Below, piece by piece: positions 1-12,643 of a stretch of 36,769 nucleotides of DNA. Numbering within the stretch: the first letter of the stretch is position 1; every line of letters begins with the position of its first letter. The notes below the pieces were generated by a model that was not told the DNA's origin, made no database searches, and worked only from the letters and a program-made list of their open reading frames with translations. A program made the position numbers and the translations under genes. This DNA is from Rhodoferax sp. (lineage in GTDB: Bacteria > Pseudomonadota > Gammaproteobacteria > Burkholderiales > Burkholderiaceae_C). The stretch is taken from NCBI GenBank assembly GCA_025358555.1, contig JANYJD010000244.1:1-36769 (forward strand). The letters run 5' to 3'.

Positions 1-62
1 CGCTGGCCTACGAAATGATGGATGCCGCCGAAACCAGCCCCTACCCGCTGTTTGCTGCCTGA
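1..62 (+). CDS. C-terminal end of an unidentified protein (partial)
   Basis: An open frame runs in from the left edge and ends at TGA 60-62; the last residues read ...DAAETSPYPLFAA. Only about 19 residues are visible, too few to assign a family. It is called a gene end because it is open with plausible codon usage and has the same orientation as aroC. The sequence after the stop (about 63-314) matches nothing I recognise and appears to have been joined to aroC. Confidence 0.4.
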   Translation, partial: LAYEMMDAAETSPYPLFAA

Positions 63-314
63 CGGCTACCCGGCTGGTAGACCAAAACAAGGACGCGCAT
101 GAAAGTTTGAAATACTGTATCAACTAAGGGGTATCCACTTAGCTCCAGTGTTGCTAATTACTGGGCAAGTATCCAGCACTCCATTGATACGCCTTCAGTG
201 CCGACGGTCAAGCCTTTTTCACCATATCCCGGTACGTCAGGGGAGCAGTCAAGACTGCTTGTTGCAGCAATCGGATCGACCGAATTGCCGCGCTGGTGCC
301 GCCACCGCGCAGCC
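63..314. other. Non-aroC sequence replacing the aroC 5' end
   Basis: This 250-base stretch lies where the aroC promoter and first 76 codons should be. It contains GTATCCA twice (near 132 and 170) and a short inverted repeat CTAAG/CTTAG (about 125-143). It is open in several frames but no known protein is recognisable. It may be the edge of a decayed mobile element or a deletion junction; I cannot tell which. Confidence 0.4.
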
Positions 315-1190
315 ACCGGCACGCCGATCTGCCTGTTGATCAAAAACACCGACCAGCGCAGCAAAGACTACGGCAACATCCTGCGGTCTTTCAGGCCCGG
401 CCATGCCGACTACACCTACCTGCACAAATACGGCTTGCGCGACCCGCGCGGGGGAGGGCGGGCATCTGCCCGGCTGACCGCGCCTATGGTGGCAGCCGGT
501 GCGGTTGCCAAAAAATGGCTGGCGGAAAAATATGGCACCGTGTTTCGCGGCTGCATGACGCAGATTGGTGACATGCCGATTGGCTTTGAGTCATGGGCCC
601 ACGTGCCCAACAACCCGTTTTTTGCCCCGGTGGCTGACGTGCAGGCCTTCGAAGACTACATGGACGCCCTGCGCAAATCGGGCGACTCGTGCGGTGCCCG
701 CATCCGCGTGATGGCCAGCAATGTGCCCGTAGGCCTGGGCGAGCCGCTATTTGACAAGATGGATGCCGACATTGCCTGGGCCATGATGGGCATCAACGCC
801 GTGAAGGGCGTGGAGATTGGTGCTGGCTTTGGCAGCGTGACGCAGCGCGGCAGCACGCATGGCGATTCGCTTTCGCCCCAGGGTTTCAAATCAAACAACG
901 CGGGCGGCGTGCTGGGCGGCATCAGCACCGGGCAAGATTTGGAGGTGTCGATTGCCATCAAACCGACCAGTTCCATCCTCAGGCCGCGCGAGTCGATTGA
1001 CCTGGCGGGCAACCCGGTCGAGGTGTCCACCAAGGGCCGTCATGACCCGTGTGTGGGCATCCGCGCCACGCCGATTGCCGAGGCCATGCTGGCGCTGGTG
1101 GTGATGGAGCACGCGTTGCGCCAGCGTGCGCAGTGCGGTGATGTGGTGGTGGCCACGCCCGATGTGGAACTGCTGCACAGGCAGGTCTAG
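198..1190 (+). pseudogene. aroC: Chorismate synthase, 5'-truncated (aroC remnant)
   Basis: Chorismate synthase converts EPSP to chorismate with reduced FMN, the last step of the shikimate pathway. From codon 40 (base 315, TGTPICLLI) to the stop, the frame is a clear Aro[47 protein letters not shown] and [11 protein letters not shown] are all present. Compared with E. coli AroC, about 76 N-terminal residues are missing, including the GESHG signature and the RRPGTSR segment that contribute to the active site. The 39 codons before the homology (GTG at 198) resemble no AroC, and I find no GESHG in any frame upstream. The product is therefore unlikely to be active. A functional copy presumably exists elsewhere unless the strain is auxotrophic. 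No frameshift is visible inside the remaining part. Confidence 0.85.
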
Positions 1191-1232
1191 AGATCTGACC
1201 AGTGCCTCAAACCGTTCTTGGGCGATAAAAAA

Positions 1233-1282
1233 TGCTTTTGCCCTTGTCATGTATGGATAGTTTGCTAATTAATAGATAGCAT
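1233..1282 (+). repeat. Dispersed AT-rich intergenic repeat, copy B
   Basis: The sequence has the layout TTGCCCTTGTC, a short spacer, GATAGTTTGC, TAATTAATAGATAGCA. It aligns well with the reverse complement of the copy at 29402-29452 (both hold TTGCCCT, ATAGTTTGC, AATTAAT, ATAGCA). It lies between the convergent aroC remnant and the class II aldolase gene. Confidence 0.6.
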
Positions 1283-1334
1283 TCTGACCATTCGTAGTCT
1301 GCGTGTTTACTGAGCGCCGCGTTCAGTGACGTAG

Positions 1335-2120
1335 TCAGTGCCTGTAACTGCCGTCAATGCGGTCCAGCTTGCGCATCAAGGCTTCAAACTCAACCACGCC
1401 CTCGCCATCCGGATGGGAGTCCTGAAAGCTGTCCAGATCGGCGGCGGATTGGGCCGCCAACGGCTCCGGCATCACGTTCAGGGTGCCCGCGGCCGCAGCA
1501 TCAACTTGCACCTGGCAGGCGCGCTCCAGCCGGTACAGGCGCAGAAAAGTTTCAGGCACGGTGCGGCCCACCGCCAACAGCCCGTGGTTGCGAAGGACCA
1601 TCGCACGCGCCGTGCCCAGTGACTTGACGATGCGCTCACGTTCGTCCAGCCGCAAGGCCGCGCCTTCGTAATCGTGATAGGCCAGCCGGTTGTGGAACGC
1701 GGTGGAAAACATCGAAATATTCAGCAGTCCCTCCTTGAGCGCGGCTACCGCCATGCCCGCCCGCGTATGGGTGTGCATTGCCACGTGGTTGTCTTGCGAA
1801 TGCACCATGTGCAGTGCGGAATGGATGACAAACCCGGCGTAGTTGACGGTATGCCGCCCGCCTGAAATCACGTTGCCATCCACATCAATTTTGACCAGGT
1901 TGGACGCGGTGATTTCCTCGTAGTTCAGGCCGTAGGGGTTAATGAGGAAATGGTTTTGCGCGCCTGGCACCCGAGCCGTCAAATGCGCGTAAATCTGCTC
2001 GGACCAGCCGTAGTAATCCACCAGGCGGTATGCCGCAGCGAGTTGCACCCGCAGCGCCCACTCAGCTTCGCTGATGTTGCTGGAGAGTTGGATTTCAAGT
2101 GACTGGTTGCGGTCATTCAT
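1335..2120 (-). CDS. Class II aldolase/adducin family protein
   Basis: This 261-residue protein belongs to the class II aldolase/adducin fold, whose Zn-dependent members cleave or epimerise phosphosugars or act as decarboxylases and aldolases on hydroxy acids. The family signs are the SEQIYAHLTAR segment near the N-terminus, the Zn-binding HTHTRAG motif in mid-protein, and RNHGLL later with the third His. The length fits single-domain members. There is no signal peptide, so it is cytoplasmic. It is the last gene of a minus-strand run behind the bicupin and amidohydrolase genes, with a 60-base gap, suggesting a shared pathway. The ATG at 2120 has a weak GGGAC upstream. The substrate cannot be told from sequence; it is not a clear FucA or AraD. 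Confidence 0.85.
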   Translation of the reverse strand: MNDRNQSLEIQLSSNISEAEWALRVQLAAAYRLVDYYGWSEQIYAHLTARVPGAQNHFLINPYGLNYEEITASNLVKIDVDGNVISGGRHTVNYAGFVIHSALHMVHSQDNHVAMHTHTRAGMAVAALKEGLLNISMFSTAFHNRLAYHDYEGAALRLDERERIVKSLGTARAMVLRNHGLLAVGRTVPETFLRLYRLERACQVQVDAAAAGTLNVMPEPLAAQSAADLDSFQDSHPDGEGVVEFEALMRKLDRIDGSYRH

Positions 2121-2180
2121 GGTGTGTCCCGGTTGATGTTCCTTGGATCCCTAGCCTCGCATTTTTCCATATAGGCGGGG

Positions 2181-3275
2181 TCAATTTTGTGCTTGATCGC
2201 TGGCAATTCCAAGCCGGTAAAACGTGGCTGCGCTGTCCCGGAACAGCCAAGCTTTTTCGTCTGCAGACGCACCAGCTGCTATCCGTTTGTAGGCGTTCCA
2301 AAGCACACCGTAGCTGCACGTGGCCTTGTCCACCGGGAAATTGCTCTCAAACATGCAGCGTTGCACGCCAAACGACTCGATGCAGGCGTGCATGTACGGC
2401 ACCCAGTCAGCACACAGTTGCGCGGAGGAGGGCGGCAGCACCTGCTGGTGGAAATCGAAGCCGCCAATGGCCATCCCCAGCCCGCCGAGCTTGATACTGA
2501 CATTCGGGCAGGCCGCCAGGCGCTTGATCGCCTCACGCCACACCAAAAACACCTCGTCGCGTTTGCCGGTGTAGGGGCCAACCGCAAGCGGGCCACCGAC
2601 ATGGTTGAGCACAATGGGCAAGCCCGGCAGGGCCTGCGCCAAGTCCACAAGTTCGTCAATCTGGGTGTGGAACAGCCAGGCATCAAATGACAGGCCCAGC
2701 GTCTGCAAGCGGGCCAGGCCACGCCGAAAGTTGACCCGCTGCATCAAGCCTGCCGGCGCGGGGCCCAGCAGGCTGGCGTTGAAGGCATCGTGGCGGGCCA
2801 AAATATGGCGGATGCCCCGAAACCGTCCATCGCCTGCGTCGATATGCGCCTGCAGCACAGCGTCGACTGCGTCACCCAGCTCCAGATCGGCATACCCCAC
2901 AATGCCAGCGCAGACCTTCGCCTTTACGCCACGCTGCTGCGCCTGGCGCGCGATGTCTGCCACGAATTCGGTTTCGCCGACCGGCCGCATGCTCACAGCG
3001 CCAGTGCTGCGGTAGGCGTAAGCGCATTGCAGATAGACCGTGGCGACCACGTTGTGCCCGGTTGTCGGGTCGCCCAAGTCCGCCAATAATTCATCAAGCA
3101 GATACCCGCCAGCCCGATCCCACAGATGGTGGTGCGCATCGACGATGACCAGGCCGGGCTCCAGCGTTTCTTCAATCCGGGTTTGCAGCCACGCCGGTTG
3201 CAATCCGAGCATGCGGATGATGGGCAGGCCACTGGCGTCCCGAATGACGGGTAAATCGGAAGTGGAATCAGGCAT
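2181..3275 (-). CDS. Amidohydrolase 2 family protein (TIM-barrel hydrolase)
   Basis: This is a 364-residue metal-dependent hydrolase of the COG3618/Amidohydro_2 type, the group holding 2-pyrone-4,6-dicarboxylate lactonase and sugar lactonases. It has the first-strand metal motif VDAHHHLWD (His48 and His50), a central LNHVGGPL strand and a late FESNFPVD strand. I chose the ATG at 3275 rather than a start 15 codons upstream because it overlaps the stop of the bicupin gene (TGA at 3270-3268), which indicates translational coupling. At about 360 residues it is longer than typical LigI lactonases owing to an N-terminal extension before the first strand. With the bicupin and aldolase it suggests ring cleavage followed by lactone hydrolysis and C-C cleavage, but the substrate is unknown. 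Confidence 0.85.
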   Translation of the reverse strand: MPDSTSDLPVIRDASGLPIIRMLGLQPAWLQTRIEETLEPGLVIVDAHHHLWDRAGGYLLDELLADLGDPTTGHNVVATVYLQCAYAYRSTGAVSMRPVGETEFVADIARQAQQRGVKAKVCAGIVGYADLELGDAVDAVLQAHIDAGDGRFRGIRHILARHDAFNASLLGPAPAGLMQRVNFRRGLARLQTLGLSFDAWLFHTQIDELVDLAQALPGLPIVLNHVGGPLAVGPYTGKRDEVFLVWREAIKRLAACPNVSIKLGGLGMAIGGFDFHQQVLPPSSAQLCADWVPYMHACIESFGVQRCMFESNFPVDKATCSYGVLWNAYKRIAAGASADEKAWLFRDSAATFYRLGIASDQAQN

Positions 3276-4257
3276 CTGCAAACTCGAACCCAAGCGCGCG
3301 GGTATAGCTGTAAAGGCCACCGTCCTGGATGATCAGGAACCGGGCCCATTTTTCGCCGCCGTTGACGTGGGAATGCGCCCCTGTGGGCGGCGTTACCGTG
3401 GTGGCCCATTGCGACCAGTCCTTGCGGCGGCCATCAACCATCGAATGGCATTGTTCCCCAGCAATCACCAGGCTGACGGCCACCGAGTTGTGCCGGTGCG
3501 GGCGTTGCGCGCCGCCTGGCGGAAGTGAATTCATGGCCACCATCAATGTGGGCAGCACGTTGCGGCTGGCTTCTTGCCGGGTTGACGAAAATATGAGGGC
3601 CGACCCTGCGATGTCAGTGCCCCGTCCCACGTCGTACAGCCGCTTGACCTGATGCTCGATCTCCTCGGCCGGGAAATGCACCAACTCAGTGGGGGCATCG
3701 CCTTCGGCGGGGCCGCGCAGGTGCTCAAACGCCAGTTGGGGCTCGTTGGTAACGATCCACAGCACGGCATTCACAGCCGTCGCGTTGTGTCGGTGCTCAA
3801 CATTGCCGGGCAGCACGAATACGTCACCCGCCTGCCAACTGACCGGTTCCGTGCCGCAGGTGCTGTTGCCTGAGCCCACAATGACGTAGACCACCACGCC
3901 GCTGGCGACAAACTCGGTGCGCAGGCTTTCTCCGGCGCGGATTTTGGCGTAGCGCGCCAGCACCAGCGGCGTGGTGGCCTGGTAGGCGGTGCCCAGTTCC
4001 CGTGAACGGTCGCAGGCGATCAGGCCGGTGGGGCTGGCGGGATTGAGGGCCTGGGCGGGCTCGTCGGTAAAGCTTTGGTCTGGCACCGGCACCGCTGGCT
4101 GGTTAAACGCATTGCCGGTGTTGAAGTACCGCGCGCGCGCCTGCGCAGCGGTTGCGGGCGCTTCGGCGCGCTGAACCGGCAGGTCTGAAATCGATTGCGG
4201 CTTGCGGGCAACGGTTGCTTGCGGCACTGTAGTTGGGGGATCGGCAAGGAGGGTCAT
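3268..4257 (-). CDS. Bicupin protein, gentisate 1,2-dioxygenase-like
   Basis: This 329-residue protein has two cupin halves. The first (about 95-165) contains AGDVFVLPGNVEHRHNA; the second (about 235-320) contains PHRHNSVAVSLVIAG and GAHSHVNGG, with the His residues expected for a metal site. The arrangement resembles gentisate 1,2-dioxygenase and related ring-cleaving bicupins (COG3435). The N-terminal 70 residues are Ala/Pro-rich and look like a linker, with no signal peptide. It is first in the minus-strand operon with amidohydrolase and class II aldolase, and divergent from the Bug binding protein. The better conserved His cluster is in the C-terminal half, so that is the more likely metal site. 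Calling it a true gentisate dioxygenase would go beyond the evidence. Confidence 0.75.
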   Translation of the reverse strand: MTLLADPPTTVPQATVARKPQSISDLPVQRAEAPATAAQARARYFNTGNAFNQPAVPVPDQSFTDEPAQALNPASPTGLIACDRSRELGTAYQATTPLVLARYAKIRAGESLRTEFVASGVVVYVIVGSGNSTCGTEPVSWQAGDVFVLPGNVEHRHNATAVNAVLWIVTNEPQLAFEHLRGPAEGDAPTELVHFPAEEIEHQVKRLYDVGRGTDIAGSALIFSSTRQEASRNVLPTLMVAMNSLPPGGAQRPHRHNSVAVSLVIAGEQCHSMVDGRRKDWSQWATTVTPPTGAHSHVNGGEKWARFLIIQDGGLYSYTRALGFEFADA

Positions 4258-4277
4258 GGGTGTTCAGGTGCAAATGA

Positions 4278-4380
4278 CTTGCAAGCAATAACTGGTGAGG
4301 ACTTATAGCTACCGTTGCGTATGATCTACTGACCGTGCTATTCTGCACCAGGATTCAGAATTTGAAAAACGTTTCCAAAT
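4278..4380. promoter_or_regulatory. Divergent promoter region with operator-like palindromes
   Basis: Between the bicupin operon (minus) and the Bug gene (plus) lie an 8-base palindrome CTTGCAAG (4278-4285) and an imperfect palindrome centred on AAACGTTT (TTTGAAAAACGTTTCCAAA, 4361-4379). The latter has the central CG and flanks typical of LacI-family operators. A possible -35/-10 pair for the plus gene is TTGCGT (4315-4320) and TATTCT (4339-4344), spacing 18. No regulator gene is adjacent in the window. Confidence 0.35.
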
Positions 4381-4418
4381 TTCGAAAATGTTCTGGAACC
4401 GAACGTGAAAGAAAATCC

Positions 4419-5390
4419 ATGTTGATTCGAATGTTGTTGCCTTGCGCTATTGCAATTGCCTTCAGCGCACTGGCCAATGCGCAGGACTTTCCCGCCAAAC
4501 CCATCCACATCGTGATTCCTTACGCCCCTGGCGGTGGCAGCGACATTTTGGCCCGCCCGCTCGCGCCCGATATGTCTGACAGGCTCAAGCAGGCGGTTGT
4601 GATCGACAACAAGACGGGCGCGGCGGGCAACATCGGCACGCAGCTGGTGGCGCGCGCTGAAGCGGATGGCTACACGCTTTTGATGGCAAACAACTCGCAA
4701 GTCATCAACCCCTTTATTTACAGAAGCCCCGGCTACGACATGGCGGCAGACTTCGCACCGATATCGCTGGTCGGCACCTCGCCCGTAATCGTGGTGGTGC
4801 ACAAATCTGTGCCTGCGGCGACGTTGAAAGAATTTGTGGCGCTGGCGCAAAACAACCCAGGCAAGCTTAACTTCGGCAGTCCTGGCGTGGGCACGCCCGG
4901 CCACCTTGCGTCCCTCTTGTTCAACAAGCTGGCCGGGATCAACCTCGTGCATGTCGCCTACAAGGGCTCGGGGCCGACGACGATGGCGTTGCTGCAAAAA
5001 GAAGTGGACGTGTTTTTTGCCACGCCAGCCGCAGTGGAGCCCTACATCAAATCGGGAGACTTCCGCGCGCTGGCCGTCACATCGAAAGAACGCTTTTCCT
5101 CATTCCCAACTGTGCCCACCGTGGCCGAATCTGCGATCGCCGGGGTTGGCGAATTCAGCATGGACATTTGGTGGGGGCTGCTTGCGTCGGCCAAAACTGA
5201 TCCCCGCTTGCTTGACAAGTTGCATGCGGCGGTGACTGCTGCGGTGCGTGATCCCAAGCTGCGCGAGCGCTGGCTGGCACAGGGCATGGTGCCCACTACC
5301 ACTTCGCGCGCCGAGTTCCAGGCTTTGATCAAAAGCGACTTGCTGAAATGGGAGAAGGTTGTGCGTGACAATTCGATCACGGTGGAATGA
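4419..5390 (+). CDS. Bug family (TctC-type) periplasmic solute-binding protein
   Basis: This is an extracytoplasmic binding protein of the Bug/TctC family, which captures carboxylates or similar small organic ligands, formally for tripartite tricarboxylate transporters. The start at 4419 (MLIRMLLPC...) gives a clean Sec signal peptide ending ...SALANA before QDFPAKPI; the longer upstream frame adds 28 hydrophilic residues and was rejected. Typical marks are YAPGGGSDILARPL, NKTGAAGNIGTQ, GYTLLMA and the late RERWLAQGM segment. The 323-residue length is normal. No TctA/TctB membrane subunits are nearby, as is usual for this hugely expanded family. Divergence from the bicupin/amidohydrolase/aldolase genes suggests it binds their substrate or a precursor. 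Confidence 0.9.
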   Translation: MLIRMLLPCAIAIAFSALANAQDFPAKPIHIVIPYAPGGGSDILARPLAPDMSDRLKQAVVIDNKTGAAGNIGTQLVARAEADGYTLLMANNSQVINPFIYRSPGYDMAADFAPISLVGTSPVIVVVHKSVPAATLKEFVALAQNNPGKLNFGSPGVGTPGHLASLLFNKLAGINLVHVAYKGSGPTTMALLQKEVDVFFATPAAVEPYIKSGDFRALAVTSKERFSSFPTVPTVAESAIAGVGEFSMDIWWGLLASAKTDPRLLDKLHAAVTAAVRDPKLRERWLAQGMVPTTTSRAEFQALIKSDLLKWEKVVRDNSITVE

Positions 5391-5516
5391 TCCAACCCAT
5401 CTGCGGAGTCTTGCTGGGCTTCTGCTTCGCAGGCCAGTATGGCTTGTTGCCGTCGAATGACAGCTGGCGTCGAAAGCGACCGCCGTCCACTTTGCGCTGT
5501 CACAACTTGGACAGTA

Positions 5517-5532
5517 TTTGCGATAACGCAAG
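5517..5532. promoter_or_regulatory. Inverted repeat upstream of lipoprotein gene
   Basis: TTGCG-ATAA-CGCAA forms a 5+5 inverted repeat about 110 bases before the lipoprotein gene at 5639. It could be an operator or a short hairpin. The rest of 5393-5638 shows no gene; I see no convincing -35/-10 pair or terminator there. Confidence 0.25.
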
Positions 5533-5638
5533 GACGGGGCTACACTGCCCTTGCCGGACCACACCAAATCCAGTGACCCGCGCCTTGTAGTGGCCGACTT
5601 GAATTGCTCCAGTATTCCTTTGAAAAGGATGGATCTGC

Positions 5639-6190
5639 ATGGACACGATTTCCCACTTGCGTTCGCGGCCGAGCCTTGCAGCAACGCCAATGCATGTCAG
5701 GTTTTGCGTAGCAGCTTCAGCGACAGTTTGGCTTGGCGCTTGCATGTCAGCGCCACCGGTCCAGTCCACAACTGCGCCGACAACGCCATTGTCGCAGTCG
5801 GCAGCCGCACCGCCTGCGCAAAGCGGGGCCAGCGCACTTTCGTACGGCAGCGTGACGGCGGCTGTGGTCAAGGGAAAGACCACGCAGCTTGAGCTGATCC
5901 AGATGTTTGGCGGCCCCAATATTTCAACAACCGATGGTGACGGCGTTGAAACATGGGTTTACGAGCGTTCCGTCAGCCAGACCGATGTGGCGAGCAAGAG
6001 CAGCAACTGGCAAGCCGCCGCCAATCTCGGCCTGTCGTTTGGGAACGTGCAGGCCGGGGTCTCGGGCGGGGGCGGGTCGGCTGGATCGGGTTCGTCCAGC
6101 GCTTCTTCATTTCGCTCCCTGACCGTGATCGTGAAATTCAACGCCAACAAGACGGTGAAGGACTACTCGGTCCGCGCCAGTCAGTTCTAG
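5639..6190 (+). CDS. Putative lipoprotein with BamE/SmpA-like segment
   Basis: This 183-residue protein is probably an outer-membrane lipoprotein. A hydrophobic stretch ends in a lipobox (WLGAC, Cys35), followed by a Ser/Thr/Ala/Pro-rich linker. Residues about 72-108 (VVKGKTTQLELIQMFGGPN...GVETWVY) look like the BamE/SmpA repeat found in small envelope lipoproteins. A Gly/Ser-rich segment (about 140-157) precedes a final beta-like segment. The start at 5639 has AAGGA nine bases upstream; a later ATG at 5690 would give a shorter n-region and is possible. It precedes a second lipoprotein gene by 12 bases and the hybrid kinase lies beyond, so the three may be co-transcribed. Its role is unknown; a link to envelope sensing is inferred from position only. 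Confidence 0.7.
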   Translation: MDTISHLRSRPSLAATPMHVRFCVAASATVWLGACMSAPPVQSTTAPTTPLSQSAAAPPAQSGASALSYGSVTAAVVKGKTTQLELIQMFGGPNISTTDGDGVETWVYERSVSQTDVASKSSNWQAAANLGLSFGNVQAGVSGGGGSAGSGSSSASSFRSLTVIVKFNANKTVKDYSVRASQF

Positions 6191-6202
6191 GGAGTGCATG
6201 CG

Positions 6203-6877
6203 ATGAAAATACCCGATTGGCCGCTGGTGGGGGCTGCTGGCGCCATCTTCCTGGCGGGTTGCGGCGGGATGGGCCCAACTCGCGATCCTGCAAACCCGCT
6301 CGCTGGATTCATGGGCATGCAGGGCGATCCCCAGGAGATGGTCGGCGCGATGACGGCCAAGATGAATTTTTCCCAGGAGATCATGAAAAACCCCGATCTT
6401 CCGGATTGGTATTCACAGCGCGAAAAAATGGCGCTGGCAGTGGGCGACCGGGTGTTTGACAAAGGGTTTGACCGTGTGTTCGAGTCGATGATCACTGCGC
6501 TTGCGTCCCTGGGCTGCCGCGTCAACAACATCGAGCGCAACTCCGGCTACATCACGGCGTCGCTGCCGCAGCTTTCGCCCGACCAGCAGGCCAGCCTGAG
6601 GAGTGAAGCGCGGACCCAGTACGCGCAGATCAGGGGCTATCCGGCTTCCGTGCTACAGAAGGGTGGAATGATGGGAATTGACATGGACATGGGCGCCATG
6701 ATGGAACGCGGCGGCGGCGCGGGATTGACGCTGTCGATGGTCAAGCAAGGCACCCGCCAGACCAAAGTGAAACTGCGCTTTGATGGCGTCTACTATCCGC
6801 GGCAGGTGGATGAGCTTTACAGGAAAGTCTGGACTGAAGTGGACCGGCAGATGTTCCTCGACAAGGCGCTTGACTGA
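6203..6877 (+). CDS. Putative lipoprotein, function unknown
   Basis: A 224-residue protein starting at ATG 6203, which has GGGAG nine bases upstream (a GTG three codons earlier is less likely). The N-terminus MKIPDWPL... leads to a lipobox FLAGC, so it is a lipoprotein. The following 60 residues are Met-rich (MGMQGDPQEM, MTAKMNF), and a second Met/Gly-rich patch lies near MMGIDMDMGAMMERGGG. The C-terminal part (GTRQTKVKLRFDGVYYP) looks like a beta-strand-rich domain. The family is not recognised. It sits 12 bases after another lipoprotein gene and about 75 bases before the BvgS-type kinase. The Met-rich patches could bind a soft metal or be structural; that is speculation. Confidence 0.7.
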   Translation: MKIPDWPLVGAAGAIFLAGCGGMGPTRDPANPLAGFMGMQGDPQEMVGAMTAKMNFSQEIMKNPDLPDWYSQREKMALAVGDRVFDKGFDRVFESMITALASLGCRVNNIERNSGYITASLPQLSPDQQASLRSEARTQYAQIRGYPASVLQKGGMMGIDMDMGAMMERGGGAGLTLSMVKQGTRQTKVKLRFDGVYYPRQVDELYRKVWTEVDRQMFLDKALD

Positions 6878-6951
6878 CCGCGTGTTCCTCTTGTTATAGC
6901 GGGCGGTGGTATGGCGCGGTGCGCGACGACTTGGCATAAGATGCAGGCGTT

Positions 6952-11292
<4,341 letters not shown>

Positions 11293-11404
11293 CTTTGGAA
11301 AGCATCACATTTTGTCGAATCCACGGCGTTGGGTTGCAAGTAAACTATGATTCTGTTGGTGAACATTCTTGTTTCAGTGGCGCAACCCCAAAGCTTGACG
11401 CTTG

Positions 11405-12616
11405 ATGCCAATGACTAACAGTCCCTCGGCCTTTGAGTCGCTATGCGTGATCGTCGTTGAAGACCACGACTTCCAGCGCAAGGTGGCAGTTTCGTATCTC
11501 ACACAACTTGGGCTTGTGAATATTCTGGAAGGTTTTGACGGGCGTGATGCGCTGGTCAAAATCGCGGACTCCATCCAGCCGGTTGACGTTGCGCTGTGTG
11601 ACCTGGATATGCCGGGCATGGATGGGATGCAGTTCATCCGGCATCTGGCTGAAGGCCGCCTGGTCGGCTCGATCATTCTGGTGTCGGGGTTGGAGTCGCA
11701 ACTGATCTCCTCGGTGGAAAACATGGCGTCGCTTCAGGGCCTGACGGTTCTGGGCACGATCGAGAAGCCCATCACGCCACAAAAAATAGCCAATTTGCTG
11801 GCCAAATTCAAACCCGCCGTCGCACGAATCGAACCCGCCGAAGTGTCAATCAGCGCGCTGGAAATTGAAAACGGCTTGCAAAACGGCGAGTTTTTTGCCC
11901 ATTTTCAACCCAAGGTTGATTTCAAAACCTTGAAGTTGGTGGGTGTGGAGGCGTTGGCCCGCTGGCGGCACCCTACCAAGGGCTCGGTGTCACCCGCAAT
12001 CTTCATCCCGTTGGCAGAAAAATCCAATCTCATCAACCGCATTACGCGACGCATGATTGAGGTCAGCCTCAAGCAACTGAAAGACTGGCGCGACCAAGGC
12101 TTTGAGACCGGTGTCGCCATCAACCTGTCGCTGTCGTATCTGGGATCCGCCGGGATCGCAGACCAAATTACAGACGAAGCGGCGCGTCTTGGCCTGGAGC
12201 CAAAAGTCATCACGCTTGAAGTGACCGAGTCGCTGGTGACCAGTGATTTGGGGCACGTGCTGGAAAACCTGGCGCGGCTTCGCATGCGCGGCTTCGATAT
12301 TTCTATTGACGACTACGGCACCGGATTTTCATCCATGCAGCAGCTCAGCCGCATCCCGTTTACCGAGCTGAAAATCGATCAGTCTTTCGTGACCGGGGCC
12401 ACCAGTCGGCCCAATATGCGGGTGATTCTGGAATCCAGCCTTCAACTTTCCCAAAAATTGGGTTTGAGGTCGGTTGCAGAAGGTGTCGAGAAAGAAGAAG
12501 AGTGGGCCCTGCTCAAATCGCTGGGCTGCGACGTGGCGCAAGGCTATTTTATTGCGCGCCCCATGGCGGGTGACGCCGTGCCAGAGTGGCACCGGTCCTG
12601 GACCGGGGGCATGTAG
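11405..12616 (+). CDS. Response regulator with EAL domain (c-di-GMP phosphodiesterase, RocR-like)
   Basis: A 403-residue cytoplasmic REC-EAL protein. The receiver (about 12-130) has VVED, the phospho-acceptor Asp66 in LCDLDMPGMDG and Lys121 in IEKP. The EAL domain (about 150-395) has GVEALARWRHP (Glu182), VAINLS, TLEVTES, SIDDYGTG, LKIDQSFV and SVAEGVE, so all catalytic and metal residues I know for active phosphodiesterases are present. It should hydrolyse cyclic di-GMP, with activity set by phosphorylation. The start is ATG 11405, though ATG 11411 is possible; no strong ribosome site is seen. Its place just after a BvgS-type kinase, and its domain order, match RocR of the Pseudomonas Roc/Sad system. 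The stop is 27 bases from the convergent DUF1501 stop. Confidence 0.92.
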   Translation: MPMTNSPSAFESLCVIVVEDHDFQRKVAVSYLTQLGLVNILEGFDGRDALVKIADSIQPVDVALCDLDMPGMDGMQFIRHLAEGRLVGSIILVSGLESQLISSVENMASLQGLTVLGTIEKPITPQKIANLLAKFKPAVARIEPAEVSISALEIENGLQNGEFFAHFQPKVDFKTLKLVGVEALARWRHPTKGSVSPAIFIPLAEKSNLINRITRRMIEVSLKQLKDWRDQGFETGVAINLSLSYLGSAGIADQITDEAARLGLEPKVITLEVTESLVTSDLGHVLENLARLRMRGFDISIDDYGTGFSSMQQLSRIPFTELKIDQSFVTGATSRPNMRVILESSLQLSQKLGLRSVAEGVEKEEEWALLKSLGCDVAQGYFIARPMAGDAVPEWHRSWTGGM

Positions 12617-12643
12617 CTGCGCTGCACCGCGTTGAGCGTCCCG

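Noticed and set aside
63-314. Insertion sequence next to aroC
   Set aside because: No terminal inverted repeats, no target duplication and no recognisable transposase; only the loss of the aroC 5' end is supported.
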